A DNA stretch of 64,000 nt from Bradyrhizobium sp. 170 (GCF_023101085.1 NZ_CP064703.1:8213501-8277500), one strand, 5' to 3'; positions 34,388-42,907 are shown, counted from the stretch's first letter. The notes: generated by a model from the sequence alone, not told the origin. Numbers and translations: made by a program.

Positions 34388-36577
34388 CTATGACGCCTTC
34401 GCCCGCGATTTTCCGGCAAGACCGAACAATTCAGTCACGCGATCGAGCCGCTTGGCGGCTTCGCCGGATATTTCCGCACTCGCGGACAGCACGCCGCGGA
34501 TTGCCTCCAGGCCGGCACGCCGCTCGCCTTCGTCAGGCGGAAGCAATTTGGGTATGGCGGCGAGGCTCGCCGCCGGCTCGAGCAGCAGCATGAAGAATTG
34601 CTCGCGCACGATCTTCTTGAACTGCGCCAGCGTCAGACGCGATCCTGCGTCGTTGGCGCGAGCCCTTCGCAAAGCCTCCAGGCTGCGCTCGTCGACCATT
34701 CCCCGCGACATTCCGACATACAGGAGACCGCGAATGACACATTCCCTAAGACCGCCGCTGCCGACCTGCGACTTGAGCTCGGCGATGCGCGCCTCCAGAC
34801 GCTCGCGGTGTTCCGACGACATCTGCGGCTTTGGCGAAACGTCGGCATTCGGCGTGATGCCGACCGCGGCCTGTACCACGGGCGATCCATAGATGCCGAG
34901 AAAGAGCGCCTCACTGAGTGATTCCTGCGTGTCGCGCCATTTATCGAGGACGTCGACGATATTCTTCGAGACGGTCTCCTGGAACGCGACGAACGGATTG
35001 TCTTCTGCTGCCGGCTTGCGCTGCTCGCGAATTTTGTCAGCAGCTCTCGCGACGCCCTTCATGGCAACGGTATCGCCTCCAAAGGCCTCGTAGGAAACGC
35101 GTAGCGGATGCCATTGGCGCATCAACTCCGCCATTTGGGGCGCAACTGCCGTACGAACCCACGGCTGCACGAATTTCCGGTAATTAGAGAGATTGATTTC
35201 GGACACACGTGCGGCCGTCGCAAACCGGCGTTCATCTTCGGCCGTGTTGCCGCCCATGGCCCTGATATCGTCCAGCGTGCGCCGTTCGCACCGCATGATC
35301 CACTTTCCACCGGCAAGATCGGAATTGGCCGTCTCGGCGGATTTGGCTTCGAACGTTGCCTCATAAAGCCCGGGCGGCAGCACATCGATCAGGTCGATGT
35401 TGCTGGAGAACTCGCTGTGCTCCTTCTTGGCGACGCCTCCGGAGACAAAGATGCCGAGGTGCCCGACGGTCTCGTGAACGGTGTAGACGATGGTTTGTCC
35501 GTAAGCCCTGATATCGTCGACATCGCTGTAGAGATCGAGAATCCAGCCGAGCGCCTGCTGCGGCGGCGTGATGTTGTCGCCCTTTGAACAGAACACGACG
35601 ATCGGAGATGATATTTTTCTGAGGTCGACGGTCTGGCCGTCCGACGTCTTGATGCGTCCGGCGGCCAGGTTGTTGCCGACGAACAGCTCATCGACAATGA
35701 ACTGGATCTCCTCGGCGTTCAAGTTGACGTGGCCGCCCCACCAGCGCTCGAATTCGAGATAGCGATCCGCCTCGCTGTCGACTTTCGAATAGACGTTGTA
35801 TTGCTTGGTCCAGAGCGTGTTCGAGGGATTCATGTTCTCGAAGTTCTGGACAAGCCACGCCCCGTCGAACTTGCCGCCGCCCAGGTCGCTGGTGAGTGCG
35901 GTCAGCCAGCTTCCGCCCAATAGGCCGCCCGAGTAGCGCATCGGATTCTTGCCGCGAACGCCAGCCCAGTAGGACAAAGGCGCGCCGGCGATGATCAGCG
36001 GGCCGAACAGCTCCGGCCGCAGCGAGGCCAGGATCATGACCGCCCAGCCGGCCTGGCAATTGCCGATCACGCACGGCTTGCCGTCGGCTTCCGGATGCAG
36101 GGCGATGACCCTCTCGATGAAGACAGCCTCAGCTCTCGCGACGTCCTCGATGGTTTGGCCGGGCATCGGCTCGGGCAGGAAGCCGATGAAGTAGCAGGGG
36201 TGCCCCGCCTTCATCGCCACGCCGATCTCGCTGTCGGCCTTGAAGCCGCCGATTCCCGGCCCGTGCCCGGCGCGAGGGTCGATCACCACGAACGGACGGC
36301 GCTTGTTATCGATCGCCACGCCACTCGGCGGAGCGACGCTGACCAGCGCGTAGTTGACCGGCTGCGGAAGGGTTCTGCCGTCGACGATCAATTCAACCTC
36401 ATAGTTGAGGACATGCGGCGCCGTTTCAGCGATGTGTTCGCGGTATTGCAGCCCGCGCTGGCGCATGACATCGAGAAACAGGACACTCCGTTGCCCGGTA
36501 TCGACCAGATATTCGAGGCCGGATGCAAAGAGTCCCGGAAGCACTTCGCCAGAGATGGCCGGCTTGTCGGTAGACAT
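34388..36577 (-). CDS. DUF3141 protein, PHA synthase-like alpha/beta hydrolase
   Basis: 729 residues from ATG 36577 (GAGAG upstream); the frame is open for another 1.3 kb upstream, but that lies under the AI-2E gene. The N-terminal half is an alpha/beta hydrolase of PhaC type: nucleophile Cys174 in G-N-C-Q-A-G-W (the lipase-box-like position of PHA synthases), an Asp in F-C-S-K-G-D near 410, and a His in T-V-G-H-L-G-I-F near 450. The C-terminal 250 residues are helical and specific to DUF3141. DUF3141 is often found with pta and ackA. Probably acts on hydroxyacyl-CoA or polymer; unproven. Confidence 0.86.
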   Translation of the reverse strand: MSTDKPAISGEVLPGLFASGLEYLVDTGQRSVLFLDVMRQRGLQYREHIAETAPHVLNYEVELIVDGRTLPQPVNYALVSVAPPSGVAIDNKRRPFVVIDPRAGHGPGIGGFKADSEIGVAMKAGHPCYFIGFLPEPMPGQTIEDVARAEAVFIERVIALHPEADGKPCVIGNCQAGWAVMILASLRPELFGPLIIAGAPLSYWAGVRGKNPMRYSGGLLGGSWLTALTSDLGGGKFDGAWLVQNFENMNPSNTLWTKQYNVYSKVDSEADRYLEFERWWGGHVNLNAEEIQFIVDELFVGNNLAAGRIKTSDGQTVDLRKISSPIVVFCSKGDNITPPQQALGWILDLYSDVDDIRAYGQTIVYTVHETVGHLGIFVSGGVAKKEHSEFSSNIDLIDVLPPGLYEATFEAKSAETANSDLAGGKWIMRCERRTLDDIRAMGGNTAEDERRFATAARVSEINLSNYRKFVQPWVRTAVAPQMAELMRQWHPLRVSYEAFGGDTVAMKGVARAADKIREQRKPAAEDNPFVAFQETVSKNIVDVLDKWRDTQESLSEALFLGIYGSPVVQAAVGITPNADVSPKPQMSSEHRERLEARIAELKSQVGSGGLRECVIRGLLYVGMSRGMVDERSLEALRRARANDAGSRLTLAQFKKIVREQFFMLLLEPAASLAAIPKLLPPDEGERRAGLEAIRGVLSASAEISGEAAKRLDRVTELFGLAGKSRAKAS

Positions 36578-36637
36578 GCTCAAATCTCTCACTGCTTGCA
36601 GCCCTGCGTCAGGATTGCGCTCGGGTGGTCGGGACCA

Positions 36638-36651
36638 TTGACATAGGTCAA
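36638..36651. promoter_or_regulatory. FixK/FNR-type box TTGACATAGGTCAA
   Basis: TTGA-N6-TCAA with its centre 67.5 bases before the DUF3141 start, in the classic position for activation of the DUF3141-Pta-AckA-FabI operon. Confidence 0.72.
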
Positions 36652-36696
36652 GGGGAATAACTCTCGTTTGCCGCGCGCGATCACATCGAGATGCGC

Positions 36697-37824
36697 CTAG
36701 ACGCTGGGCATCGCGGCAACTTTTTCGGTGCATTGTTCGGCAACAGTTGCGGCAGCGTCGACCCGCTCTTCGCGGATCCACGCCATCATCAGTTCCCAGG
36801 TCACCGCCAGGATGATCGGCCCGACAAACAGCCCGAGAATGCCATGCGCCAGCATCCCGCCCAGGACACCGATGAAGATGACAAGCGTGGGCGTATTCAG
36901 CCCACGCCCCATCAGTATCGGCTTCAAGACGTTGTCGGCCAGCCCCACGACCAGGAGATAGACCGTCAGCGGAAGAGCCAGGGCAAAGTCCTTGGTGGCC
37001 CAGATCCATATGATGACGGGAATAAGGACGATTGCCGACCCGATCTGCAGGATCGCAAGAACCAGCACAAGGAAAGCCAGCACGCCCGCATGAGGCACGC
37101 CTGCAAGCTTCAGTCCGATACCGGCCAGCAGTGATTGCAGGATGGCTACGCCGATAACTCCCTGCGCGATTGTGCGTATCGTCAACCCGGCGAGGGCGAC
37201 GAAATCCTGGCTTCGCTGGGTAACCAGACGCGCCTGAATCCTCTTGATTGCCGCCACGAGGCCGGGACCGTAATGGAACAGGAAGCCCGCCAGCACCACC
37301 GACGCGACGAACTTGAGCGTCCCCAACCCCGCGCTGCCGGCAAAGACAAGCACCGGACCAGCCAATGGCTTGAGATGCGGAGCGACCTCCTTGAGCGCGA
37401 CCCTCAGATTTGTTGAAGCATGATCCCAGAGTTCGAAAATCTGGGTGCCGACGACGGGCCATGCCTTGACGCCTTCCGGAGGCGACGGAATGACCAGGGC
37501 GCCGGCGCCAAGCTGGCGAGCAAGCTCTTGCAAGCCGTCGACCACGCCGTAGCCGAGCCACGTCACCGGTCCAATGACGATCGCCAGACTGATGATCGTG
37601 ATGATCGCGGCCGCCAGCTTCGGCCGATCGCCGAGCCCAGCCGAAAGCCAATTGTACGGCGGGTACAGGGCCACGGTCAGAACCATGCTCCAGACGAGAA
37701 TGGGAATGAATGGGCGGACAAGAACGAACGACCAGTAAACCAGGAAGGCCAGCACACCCAGGCGGAGCGCCAGCTGAATGATTTCTCCTCCGGATGCCGT
37801 CTGTCGAACTACCCTCTGGGCCAT
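36697..37824 (-). CDS. AI-2E family transporter
   Basis: 375 residues; GAGGG before the ATG. About eight hydrophobic segments in the order usual for the AI-2E/PerM family: two close pairs at the N-terminus, a polar periplasmic stretch (about 100-155), then a C-terminal bundle with the P-L-T-V-Y-L-L-V-V-G-L-A-D-N-V-L-K-P-I-L-M-type segment, of which D-N-V-L-K-P is typical. Members export small molecules or act as Na+/H+ antiporters. The gene stands alone and may share the box at 37932 with the divergent GNAT gene. Confidence 0.84.
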   Translation of the reverse strand: MAQRVVRQTASGGEIIQLALRLGVLAFLVYWSFVLVRPFIPILVWSMVLTVALYPPYNWLSAGLGDRPKLAAAIITIISLAIVIGPVTWLGYGVVDGLQELARQLGAGALVIPSPPEGVKAWPVVGTQIFELWDHASTNLRVALKEVAPHLKPLAGPVLVFAGSAGLGTLKFVASVVLAGFLFHYGPGLVAAIKRIQARLVTQRSQDFVALAGLTIRTIAQGVIGVAILQSLLAGIGLKLAGVPHAGVLAFLVLVLAILQIGSAIVLIPVIIWIWATKDFALALPLTVYLLVVGLADNVLKPILMGRGLNTPTLVIFIGVLGGMLAHGILGLFVGPIILAVTWELMMAWIREERVDAAATVAEQCTEKVAAMPSV

Positions 37825-37931
37825 TGCTTCGCCCTCGTTGACGCACGCAACGGCCCAGCCGCGGACCGGATGCGGGCCGATAGAACTTCACCTGACATTC
37901 AGAGCCTATCGGCGCTCGCCCAAGCCCGCGC

Positions 37932-37945
37932 TTGATCCAGATCAA
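37932..37945. promoter_or_regulatory. FixK/FNR-type box TTGATCCAGATCAA
   Basis: Perfect TTGAT-N4-ATCAA between divergent genes. Centre 71.5 bases before the GNAT start (38010) and 114.5 before the AI-2E start (37824); the spacing favours the GNAT gene. Confidence 0.75.
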
Positions 37946-38009
37946 GCGGCAGCACGCAAAGGTCGCTCTGGCTGATCAAGCGCACTGTCGGAGCCGGAGA
38001 GCTTCTGCC

Positions 38010-38531
38010 ATGCCTGACGCCGCCGAATATTCGGTCCGCGAGCATCTTCGCGACGACCGTCCAATCACGATCCGTGCGCTCCGTCCTGATGACCGCGCCG
38101 GGATGCTGGCGGCGATCGGACGGACCAGCATGCAATCGCTGCAGCGGCGGTTCTTCGTGCCAAAGAAGGGCTTCTCCGAGCAGGAAATGGCCTTCTTTCT
38201 CAACATCGACTTTGAATCGCACGTCGCAATCGTCGCGGAAATCGCTGAGGATGGCCGCCCGGTCATCGTCGGTGGCGGACGCTATATCGTTGTCCAGCCG
38301 GGCCAGGCGGAGATCGCTTTCATCGTGGTGGACGCCTATCAGGGCCAGGGTATGGGAACGATCCTGATGCGGCATCTCGCGGCCCTGGCACGCGATGCAG
38401 GCCTCAAGGAACTGGTCGCGGAAGTGTTGCCCGAGAACACCGCCATGCTGAAACTGTTCAAGAAGTTCGGCTTCCAGCGCGGCTCCAAAGGATCGCCTCA
38501 GGTGGTCCACCTGACGCTGCAACTGCTCTGA
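38010..38531 (+). CDS. GNAT family N-acetyltransferase
   Basis: 173 residues from ATG 38010 with GGAGAG upstream. The acetyl-CoA loop is Q-G-Q-G-M-G (about residue 113), after the V-V-D strand and before a helix, and the C-terminal half has the N-T-A-M-L-K-L-F-K-K-F-G-F motif of GNAT enzymes. Proteins of this length with the N-terminal I-R-A-L-R-P-D-D start resemble the acetyltransferase part of Pat-type protein acetylases. Substrate unknown; under the FixK-type box it may adjust acyl-CoA enzymes at low oxygen (inference). Confidence 0.83.
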   Translation: MPDAAEYSVREHLRDDRPITIRALRPDDRAGMLAAIGRTSMQSLQRRFFVPKKGFSEQEMAFFLNIDFESHVAIVAEIAEDGRPVIVGGGRYIVVQPGQAEIAFIVVDAYQGQGMGTILMRHLAALARDAGLKELVAEVLPENTAMLKLFKKFGFQRGSKGSPQVVHLTLQLL

Positions 38532-38559
38532 GAAGGATCGTGGCGGAGTTCGCCCGGCG

Positions 38560-38838
38560 TTACCGCAGCCCCAGCAGCGAGCGACGATAGCCGCTGCTAC
38601 GGGCTTCCTCCCGGCACACAAAACTTCCGGTAGAGCCGCGGCCATATCGTCCTTGCCGCTTCGAGTAATAGATCCCTTTGCCGAGATCGAGCCAGACGAC
38701 CACATCGGCGCGGCAATGTCGTTGCGCCTGCGCTTCATATCGGAACGGCGTCAGCGGATTCGCAAAGGCGCTGTCGGCACCATAGGCAATGATCGAAGCT
38801 GTTAGCATGCTTGCAGCCCGCAGTCGGAAGCTTCGCAT
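38560..38838 (-). CDS. Small exported protein, HNH-free basic type
   Basis: 92 residues from ATG 38838. Signal peptide to about residue 28 (A-D-S-A-F-A). The mature part has C-R-A-D-V-V-V-W-L-D and a Y-Y-S-K-R-Q-G-R-Y-G-R-G motif, and ends with G-Y-R-R-S-L-L-G, a pattern common in Bradyrhizobium small secreted proteins. The frame continues upstream through a kinase remnant, so the annotated start matters: the leader peptide makes 38838 the sensible one. Confidence 0.65.
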   Translation of the reverse strand: MRSFRLRAASMLTASIIAYGADSAFANPLTPFRYEAQAQRHCRADVVVWLDLGKGIYYSKRQGRYGRGSTGSFVCREEARSSGYRRSLLGLR

Positions 38839-38895
38839 CGACAAATTGCCTGCATTGTGACCGACAAAATGAAACGCTCGGAAAAGCGTCAGAAG

Positions 38896-39108
38896 ACTGA
38901 TTACGCGGCCGTCACTGGGCGTGTCCGCCATCGCGTCGATCGCATTGACGACCAGGTTAAGAATAACCTGTTGGAGCTGGATGCGATCGCCGACAATTGG
39001 AAGCGCAACAGGCGAGATCATGCTGCTCAATTTGACCTCTCGCCCGACGGCCAGTGCCGAAAGAAACTCGACCGCTGCGGCTGCCCTCTTTCGAGAGGCG
39101 CGACCAGT
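38896..39108 (-). pseudogene. Histidine kinase remnant (N-box region)
   Basis: About 70 codons with clear homology to the region before and at the ATP-binding N-box of a FixL-like kinase: V-G-D-R-I-Q-L-Q-Q-V-I-L-N-L-V-V-N-A-I-D-A-M, close to the intact kinase in this window (G-D-Q-V-Q-L-Q-Q-V-I-L-N). The sensor, HisKA and the rest of the ATPase domain are missing. At the 3' side the frame runs into the small exported gene, and at the 5' side it joins an unrelated gene start. Confidence 0.8.
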
Positions 39109-39208
39109 TCTCCGCCTCGGCCATCCAAAGAGCCCGGTTTGCCGGTTCACGCTGGGCGAGCTGTCTGCACAGCGTAGCGCGTAAGTCAAACTCCCACTGA
39201 CCCGCCAT
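39088..39208 (-). pseudogene. 5' fragment of a small helical protein
   Basis: From ATG 39208 about 40 codons read M-A-G-Q-W-E-F-D-L-R then A-L-W-M-A-E-A-E-N-W-S-R-L-S-K-E, a well-formed amphipathic start. The frame then dissolves where the kinase remnant begins in another frame (about 39090-39108). It looks like the stub of a gene whose 3' part was lost by a deletion that also removed most of a kinase gene. Confidence 0.45.
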
Positions 39209-39272
39209 TGGCACCCCCTGCCTGAGGGAGAAATTCATTGGCACCAGTTAACGACAAACGCGCTGCCCGGAC

Positions 39273-39310
39273 TATTGCCCCAACGGTCATTGTCCCAACG
39301 GGCAGGTGAC
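39273..39310. promoter_or_regulatory. Degenerate tandem copy of the ATTGTCC-type operator
   Basis: ATTGCCCCAACGG (39273-39285) and ATTGTCCCAACGG (39289-39301) are direct repeats 16 bases apart. GGTCATTGTCC at 39285-39295 is identical to the left arm of the dyad at 23367, but the right arm is degenerate. It stands upstream of the kinase remnant, as the intact dyad stands upstream of the intact kinase. Confidence 0.5.
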
Positions 39311-39354
39311 GTTGAATGAGCAGCAGACCCGAAGTGATCGCCGTTCCGGTACCC

Positions 39355-39368
39355 TTGACCCGAGTCAA
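39355..39368. promoter_or_regulatory. FixK/FNR-type box TTGACCCGAGTCAA
   Basis: TTGA-N6-TCAA with its centre 72.5 bases before the ATG at 39434, the same geometry as the boxes of the intact operons. The gene it served is now truncated. Confidence 0.65.
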
Positions 39369-39433
39369 GACCAGGCGCTCCGAAGCGCAACGACATGCAT
39401 CGCTACCGTATTCTACGCACAACGGAGAAGACC

Positions 39434-39532
39434 ATGAAACAGAGTACGAAAAACATTACTCTCGCTGCTTCCGCATTTGCGTTTGCGGCGCTGTTTTCGT
39501 TCAGCTGGTCGGACCCGTCAAACGCTCGGATA
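39434..39532 (+). pseudogene. Truncated exported protein (signal peptide and start only)
   Basis: ATG with GGAG upstream, a good signal peptide (A-S-A-F-A-F-A-A-L-F-S-F-S-W) and about ten further codons (S-D-P-S-N-A-R-I). After that the open frame is merely antisense to the Ca2+/H+ antiporter gene, which ends at 39518. The original 3' part appears deleted. The promoter box at 39355 is retained. Confidence 0.5.
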
Positions 39533-40681
39533 TCGCAGCCGATGTTCGATCGGAGTCGTGGCTGTGATCGACGCATGTCTGCTTTCGCCTTGTGTCCGGG
39601 GTGGCAACAGGTAAAGCGTCATGGCAAAGATCAAGTACACCATCAGTACGAGCACGCCGACAAACCATGCCGAGCGGCCACTGTTGGTCACCAGCGACGC
39701 GGTCATGGTCGCGATCAGCATCATGACTACCGCGCCCGGCCAGAATTGCAGGCTCATCGGCTCCGGCCCGATGACGTAGCTCAGCAGCACCAGCACCGGC
39801 GCGACAAAGAGCGCGATCTGGGATGCACTCCCGAGCGCAATCCCAACGCTCAGGTCCAGCCGGTTCTTGCGCGCGCCGGAAAAGGCCGAGGCCATTTCTG
39901 CGGCTCCCCCTACCAGCGCAACGACAATGAAGCCGACAAAGGCCGGGCTCATCCCGAAAGCCACCGCGGCCTGCTGCACCGACTCGACGAAAACCTCGCT
40001 GACCAGTGCGACCAGTATGGTGACGCCGGCCAGCGTGGCCAGGGCCAGTCCCATGGGCCACGGCGCTTCGCCGGCCTCCGCGTGCCCCGCGCCGCCAAAC
40101 AATTCGCGATGGGTTTTGAGCGAGAACAGCAGGCCCAGGCCATAGGCCGCGATGAGCAACACGGACAGGCCCACGCTCAACTTCGCCGTGAACTCCAATC
40201 CGGCCGCAGAATCGGCTTCGGAGACCGCCGAAGGGATCAATATGCCGATCGTCGCCAGGAAAAGCAGGCTCGCCTGCAGCCGGGCGCTTCCCCGGTCGTA
40301 TTCCTGCACATGGTGCCTTAGTCCGCCGAGCAGAAATGACATGCCGAGCATGAACAACGTGTTGGTGACGATTGCGCCTGCGATCGATGCCTTCACCAAG
40401 GTATATTGCCCGGCGTGCAGCGCAGTTAGCGCAATGACGAGTTCTGTCAGGTTCCCGAGCGTGGCATTGAGCAGGCCGCCAACGGTGTCGCCCGTCTTGG
40501 CCGCGACAGATTCCGTGGCGTGACTTAGCAGGCCGGCAAGCGGCACGATGGCCAGGACCGACAGCACGAAGAGCAGCGTGTGCGCGTCCGGCTTGACGTG
40601 TTGCGCGACGAACAGCACCGGCACGAACGCCAGCAGCCATAGCAGGGGATTGTGCCGGATTTCCTTGAGCAATGGATTCAT
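39518..40681 (-). CDS. Ca2+/H+ antiporter, CaCA superfamily (Cax/ChaA type)
   Basis: 387 residues from ATG 40681. Eleven or so spans in two inverted halves, with the alpha-1 repeat L-N-A-T-L-G-N-L-T-E-L near residue 72 and the alpha-2 repeat G-G-A-A-E-M near 285, both carrying the transport glutamate. It exchanges cytoplasmic Ca2+ for protons at the inner membrane. The last 25 residues (after L-L-P-P) are polar and unlike the family, and reach into the truncated convergent gene, so the 3' end may be a fusion product of the deletion there. A box at 40800 precedes it. Confidence 0.87.
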   Translation of the reverse strand: MNPLLKEIRHNPLLWLLAFVPVLFVAQHVKPDAHTLLFVLSVLAIVPLAGLLSHATESVAAKTGDTVGGLLNATLGNLTELVIALTALHAGQYTLVKASIAGAIVTNTLFMLGMSFLLGGLRHHVQEYDRGSARLQASLLFLATIGILIPSAVSEADSAAGLEFTAKLSVGLSVLLIAAYGLGLLFSLKTHRELFGGAGHAEAGEAPWPMGLALATLAGVTILVALVSEVFVESVQQAAVAFGMSPAFVGFIVVALVGGAAEMASAFSGARKNRLDLSVGIALGSASQIALFVAPVLVLLSYVIGPEPMSLQFWPGAVVMMLIATMTASLVTNSGRSAWFVGVLVLMVYLIFAMTLYLLPPRTQGESRHASITATTPIEHRLRYPSV

Positions 40682-40799
40682 GAGGTCAACTCGGAAGCAG
40701 CGGGGCGCCTGCATTCCGTCGGCTTGGCCCGGCGCCTCCTTTTCAAGAGCAGCATCGTCGGCGCCGCAAACAAACCAGCCCGACCGTTGGGCAGGCAGC

Positions 40800-40813
40800 T
40801 TGAGGCAAATCAA
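40800..40813. promoter_or_regulatory. FixK/FNR-type box TTGAGGCAAATCAA
   Basis: TTGA-N6-TCAA (third inner base departs from the usual TTGAT/TTGAC) with its centre 125.5 bases before the antiporter start; the rightmost box of the island. Confidence 0.55.
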
Positions 40814-40834
40814 GCAAGCGGTCCTTGAAATACA

Positions 40835-40860
40835 AAAAGCCGCCCCGAGGGGCGGCTTTT
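40835..40860. terminator. Bidirectional terminator after the initiator tRNA
   Basis: Perfect 12-bp stem (AAAAGCCGCCCC / GGGGCGGCTTTT, GA loop). Flanking A and T runs make it functional on both strands. It ends the leftward tRNA transcript 32 bases past its 3' end and insulates the antiporter gene. Confidence 0.85.
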
Positions 40861-40891
40861 CGAATTACTGCTGTTTAATCAGCAGCATATT

Positions 40892-40968
<77 letters not shown>

Positions 40969-41288
40969 TTAAACCGTTGCACTGCCTTCGAAAAACCGGA
41001 CCGGAAGTGAACCGGCCAACGCGTGTTCGGCGCCGATCGATCCCGTCCGGAGGCTTCCTGAGAAGGCAACCCGGGCAAAGCCATCGGGTGCGAGGGGTAT
41101 GTATCAACGTCGCCCTGCTTTGGAAAGGGGCAAGAACCCCCTTTTGCAGATTTTATGACAGCAAAAACGAGGGGTTGGAGCGCAAAAACCGCCTCCTGGA
41201 ACCGCACTTGCCATAAACGCTGCAAAAGCGGAGCTTTGCGCCCCAAGATGCGGCCCAGGAAGGCCGCCAGAACAAAAAATACGGGGGG
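40969..41288 (+). other. Intergenic stretch between tRNA and GMC gene
   Basis: No gene seen. It must hold the leftward tRNA promoter and the rightward promoter of the oxidoreductase. GGGGGG at 41283-41288 is immediately before the ATG region. No integrase or attachment duplicate of the tRNA end was noticed. Confidence 0.4.
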
Positions 41289-42902
41289 ATGCGCGTGACG
41301 GATACATTCGACTTCGTGGTGGTGGGCGGCGGCTCGGGCGGCTGCACGGTGGCGGGGCGGCTGTCGGAGGATCCGAACATTTCGGTGGCGGTGCTGGACG
41401 CCGGAGGCAAGAACGACAATTGGGTGGTCACGACACCTTTCGCACTCGTGCTGATGGTCGCGGGCAACGTCAACAACTGGGCCTTCAACACCGTCCCGCA
41501 GAAGGGCCTCAACGGCCGCATCGGCTATCAGCCTCGCGGCAGGGGGCTCGGCGGCTCATCGGCGATCAACGCGATGGTCTATATCCGCGGCCACCGCGCC
41601 GACTACGATCAATGGGCCTCGCTCGGCAATGCCGGCTGGTCGTTCGCCGACGTGCTGCCCTACTTCAAACGCGCGGAAAACAATTCCGATTTCGAAGGCG
41701 AGTATCACGGCAAGGGTGGGCCGCTTTCCGTCAACAAGTCGCGCAGCGGCAATCCGGTGCAGCAGATATTCCTGCAGGCCGCACAGGAAGCGCAGTTCCG
41801 CCTGCGCGAGGACTTCAACGCCGACGAGCATGAGGGCCTCGGCATCTATCAACTGACGCAGAAGAACGGCGAACGTTGCAGCGCCGCGCGCGCCTATATC
41901 CACCCGCATATGGGAAACCGCGCCAATCTGCGCGTCGAGACGCATGCCCACGCCACCCGCATCCTGTTCGAAGGCAAGCGCGCGGTCGGCGTCGAATACC
42001 GGCAGGGCAAGGAGCTCAAACAAATCCGTGCCCGGCGCGAGGTGATCGTGTCCTCCGGCGCGTTCCAGACCCCGCAACTCCTGATGCTCTCCGGCGTCGG
42101 CGACAGCGCGGCGCTTGGCAAGCACGGCGTCGCCACCGTCCATCATTTGCCCGGCGTCGGACAGAACCTGCAGGATCACCCGGACTTCGTGTTCGGCTAC
42201 ATGTCCGACAACCCCAACTTCAACGGTATTTCGCTTAAAGCGCTGCCGAGGCTGCTGCGGGCCATCGGCCAATACCGGCGCGAACGCACCGGACCGATGA
42301 CGTCGAATTTCGCCGAGTGCGGCGGCTTCCTGAAAACAAGGCCCGACCTCGACATCCCCGACATCCAGCTCCATTTCGGCATGGCGCTGGCGGACGACCA
42401 TGGCCGCAAGCGCCATCGCGGCACCGGCTTTACCTGCCACGTCTGCCTGCTGCGGCCGAAGAGCCGCGGCGAGGTCACGATCGGCAGCGCCGATCCGCTT
42501 GCCGCGCCGGTGATCGACCCGAACTTCTTCGGCGAGCCGGACGATCTGGAAACCATGGTCGCGGGCTTCAAGACCACGCGGCGGCTGATGGAGACACCGG
42601 CGCTGCGCGCGTTGCAGAAGAAGGAGATGTTCACGGAAGGCGTGCATAGCGATGATGACATCCGTAACCTCCTGCGCGCCCGCGTCGACACCGTCTATCA
42701 CCCGGTCGGCACCGCCAAGATGGGCGTCAACGATCCGATGGCCGTGGTCGATCCAAAGCTGAAAGTATACGGCGTCGAAGGATTGCGCGTGGTCGACGCC
42801 TCGATCATGCCGACGCTGATCGGCGGCAATACCAACGCACCGACCATCATGATCGGCGAGAAGGCCGCCGACATGATAAGAGCGGAGATGCGGGCGGGTT
42901 GA
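41289..42902 (+). CDS. GMC-family FAD oxidoreductase (choline/alcohol dehydrogenase-like)
   Basis: 537 residues, the family's normal length. The FAD-binding G-G-G-S-G-G near residue 14, G-R-G-L-G-G-S-S-A-I-N at the GMC signature 1 (about 80), S-S-G-A-F-Q-T-P-Q-L-L at signature 2 (about 255), and the C-terminal Y-H-P-V-G-T-A-K-M-G with its catalytic His near 470 are all present. It oxidises a primary alcohol such as choline or an aromatic or polyethylene glycol alcohol; the exact substrate is not readable. It appears monocistronic. Confidence 0.92.
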   Translation: MRVTDTFDFVVVGGGSGGCTVAGRLSEDPNISVAVLDAGGKNDNWVVTTPFALVLMVAGNVNNWAFNTVPQKGLNGRIGYQPRGRGLGGSSAINAMVYIRGHRADYDQWASLGNAGWSFADVLPYFKRAENNSDFEGEYHGKGGPLSVNKSRSGNPVQQIFLQAAQEAQFRLREDFNADEHEGLGIYQLTQKNGERCSAARAYIHPHMGNRANLRVETHAHATRILFEGKRAVGVEYRQGKELKQIRARREVIVSSGAFQTPQLLMLSGVGDSAALGKHGVATVHHLPGVGQNLQDHPDFVFGYMSDNPNFNGISLKALPRLLRAIGQYRRERTGPMTSNFAECGGFLKTRPDLDIPDIQLHFGMALADDHGRKRHRGTGFTCHVCLLRPKSRGEVTIGSADPLAAPVIDPNFFGEPDDLETMVAGFKTTRRLMETPALRALQKKEMFTEGVHSDDDIRNLLRARVDTVYHPVGTAKMGVNDPMAVVDPKLKVYGVEGLRVVDASIMPTLIGGNTNAPTIMIGEKAADMIRAEMRAG

Positions 42903-42907
42903 TTCCC

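Noticed and set aside
36578..37945. Reading frame of the DUF3141 gene remains open for 1.3 kb upstream
   Set aside because: It lies antisense or out of frame under the AI-2E transporter gene, its translation is rich in Arg/Gly/Pro without domain character, and the ATG at 36577 has a ribosome site and a box in the right place.
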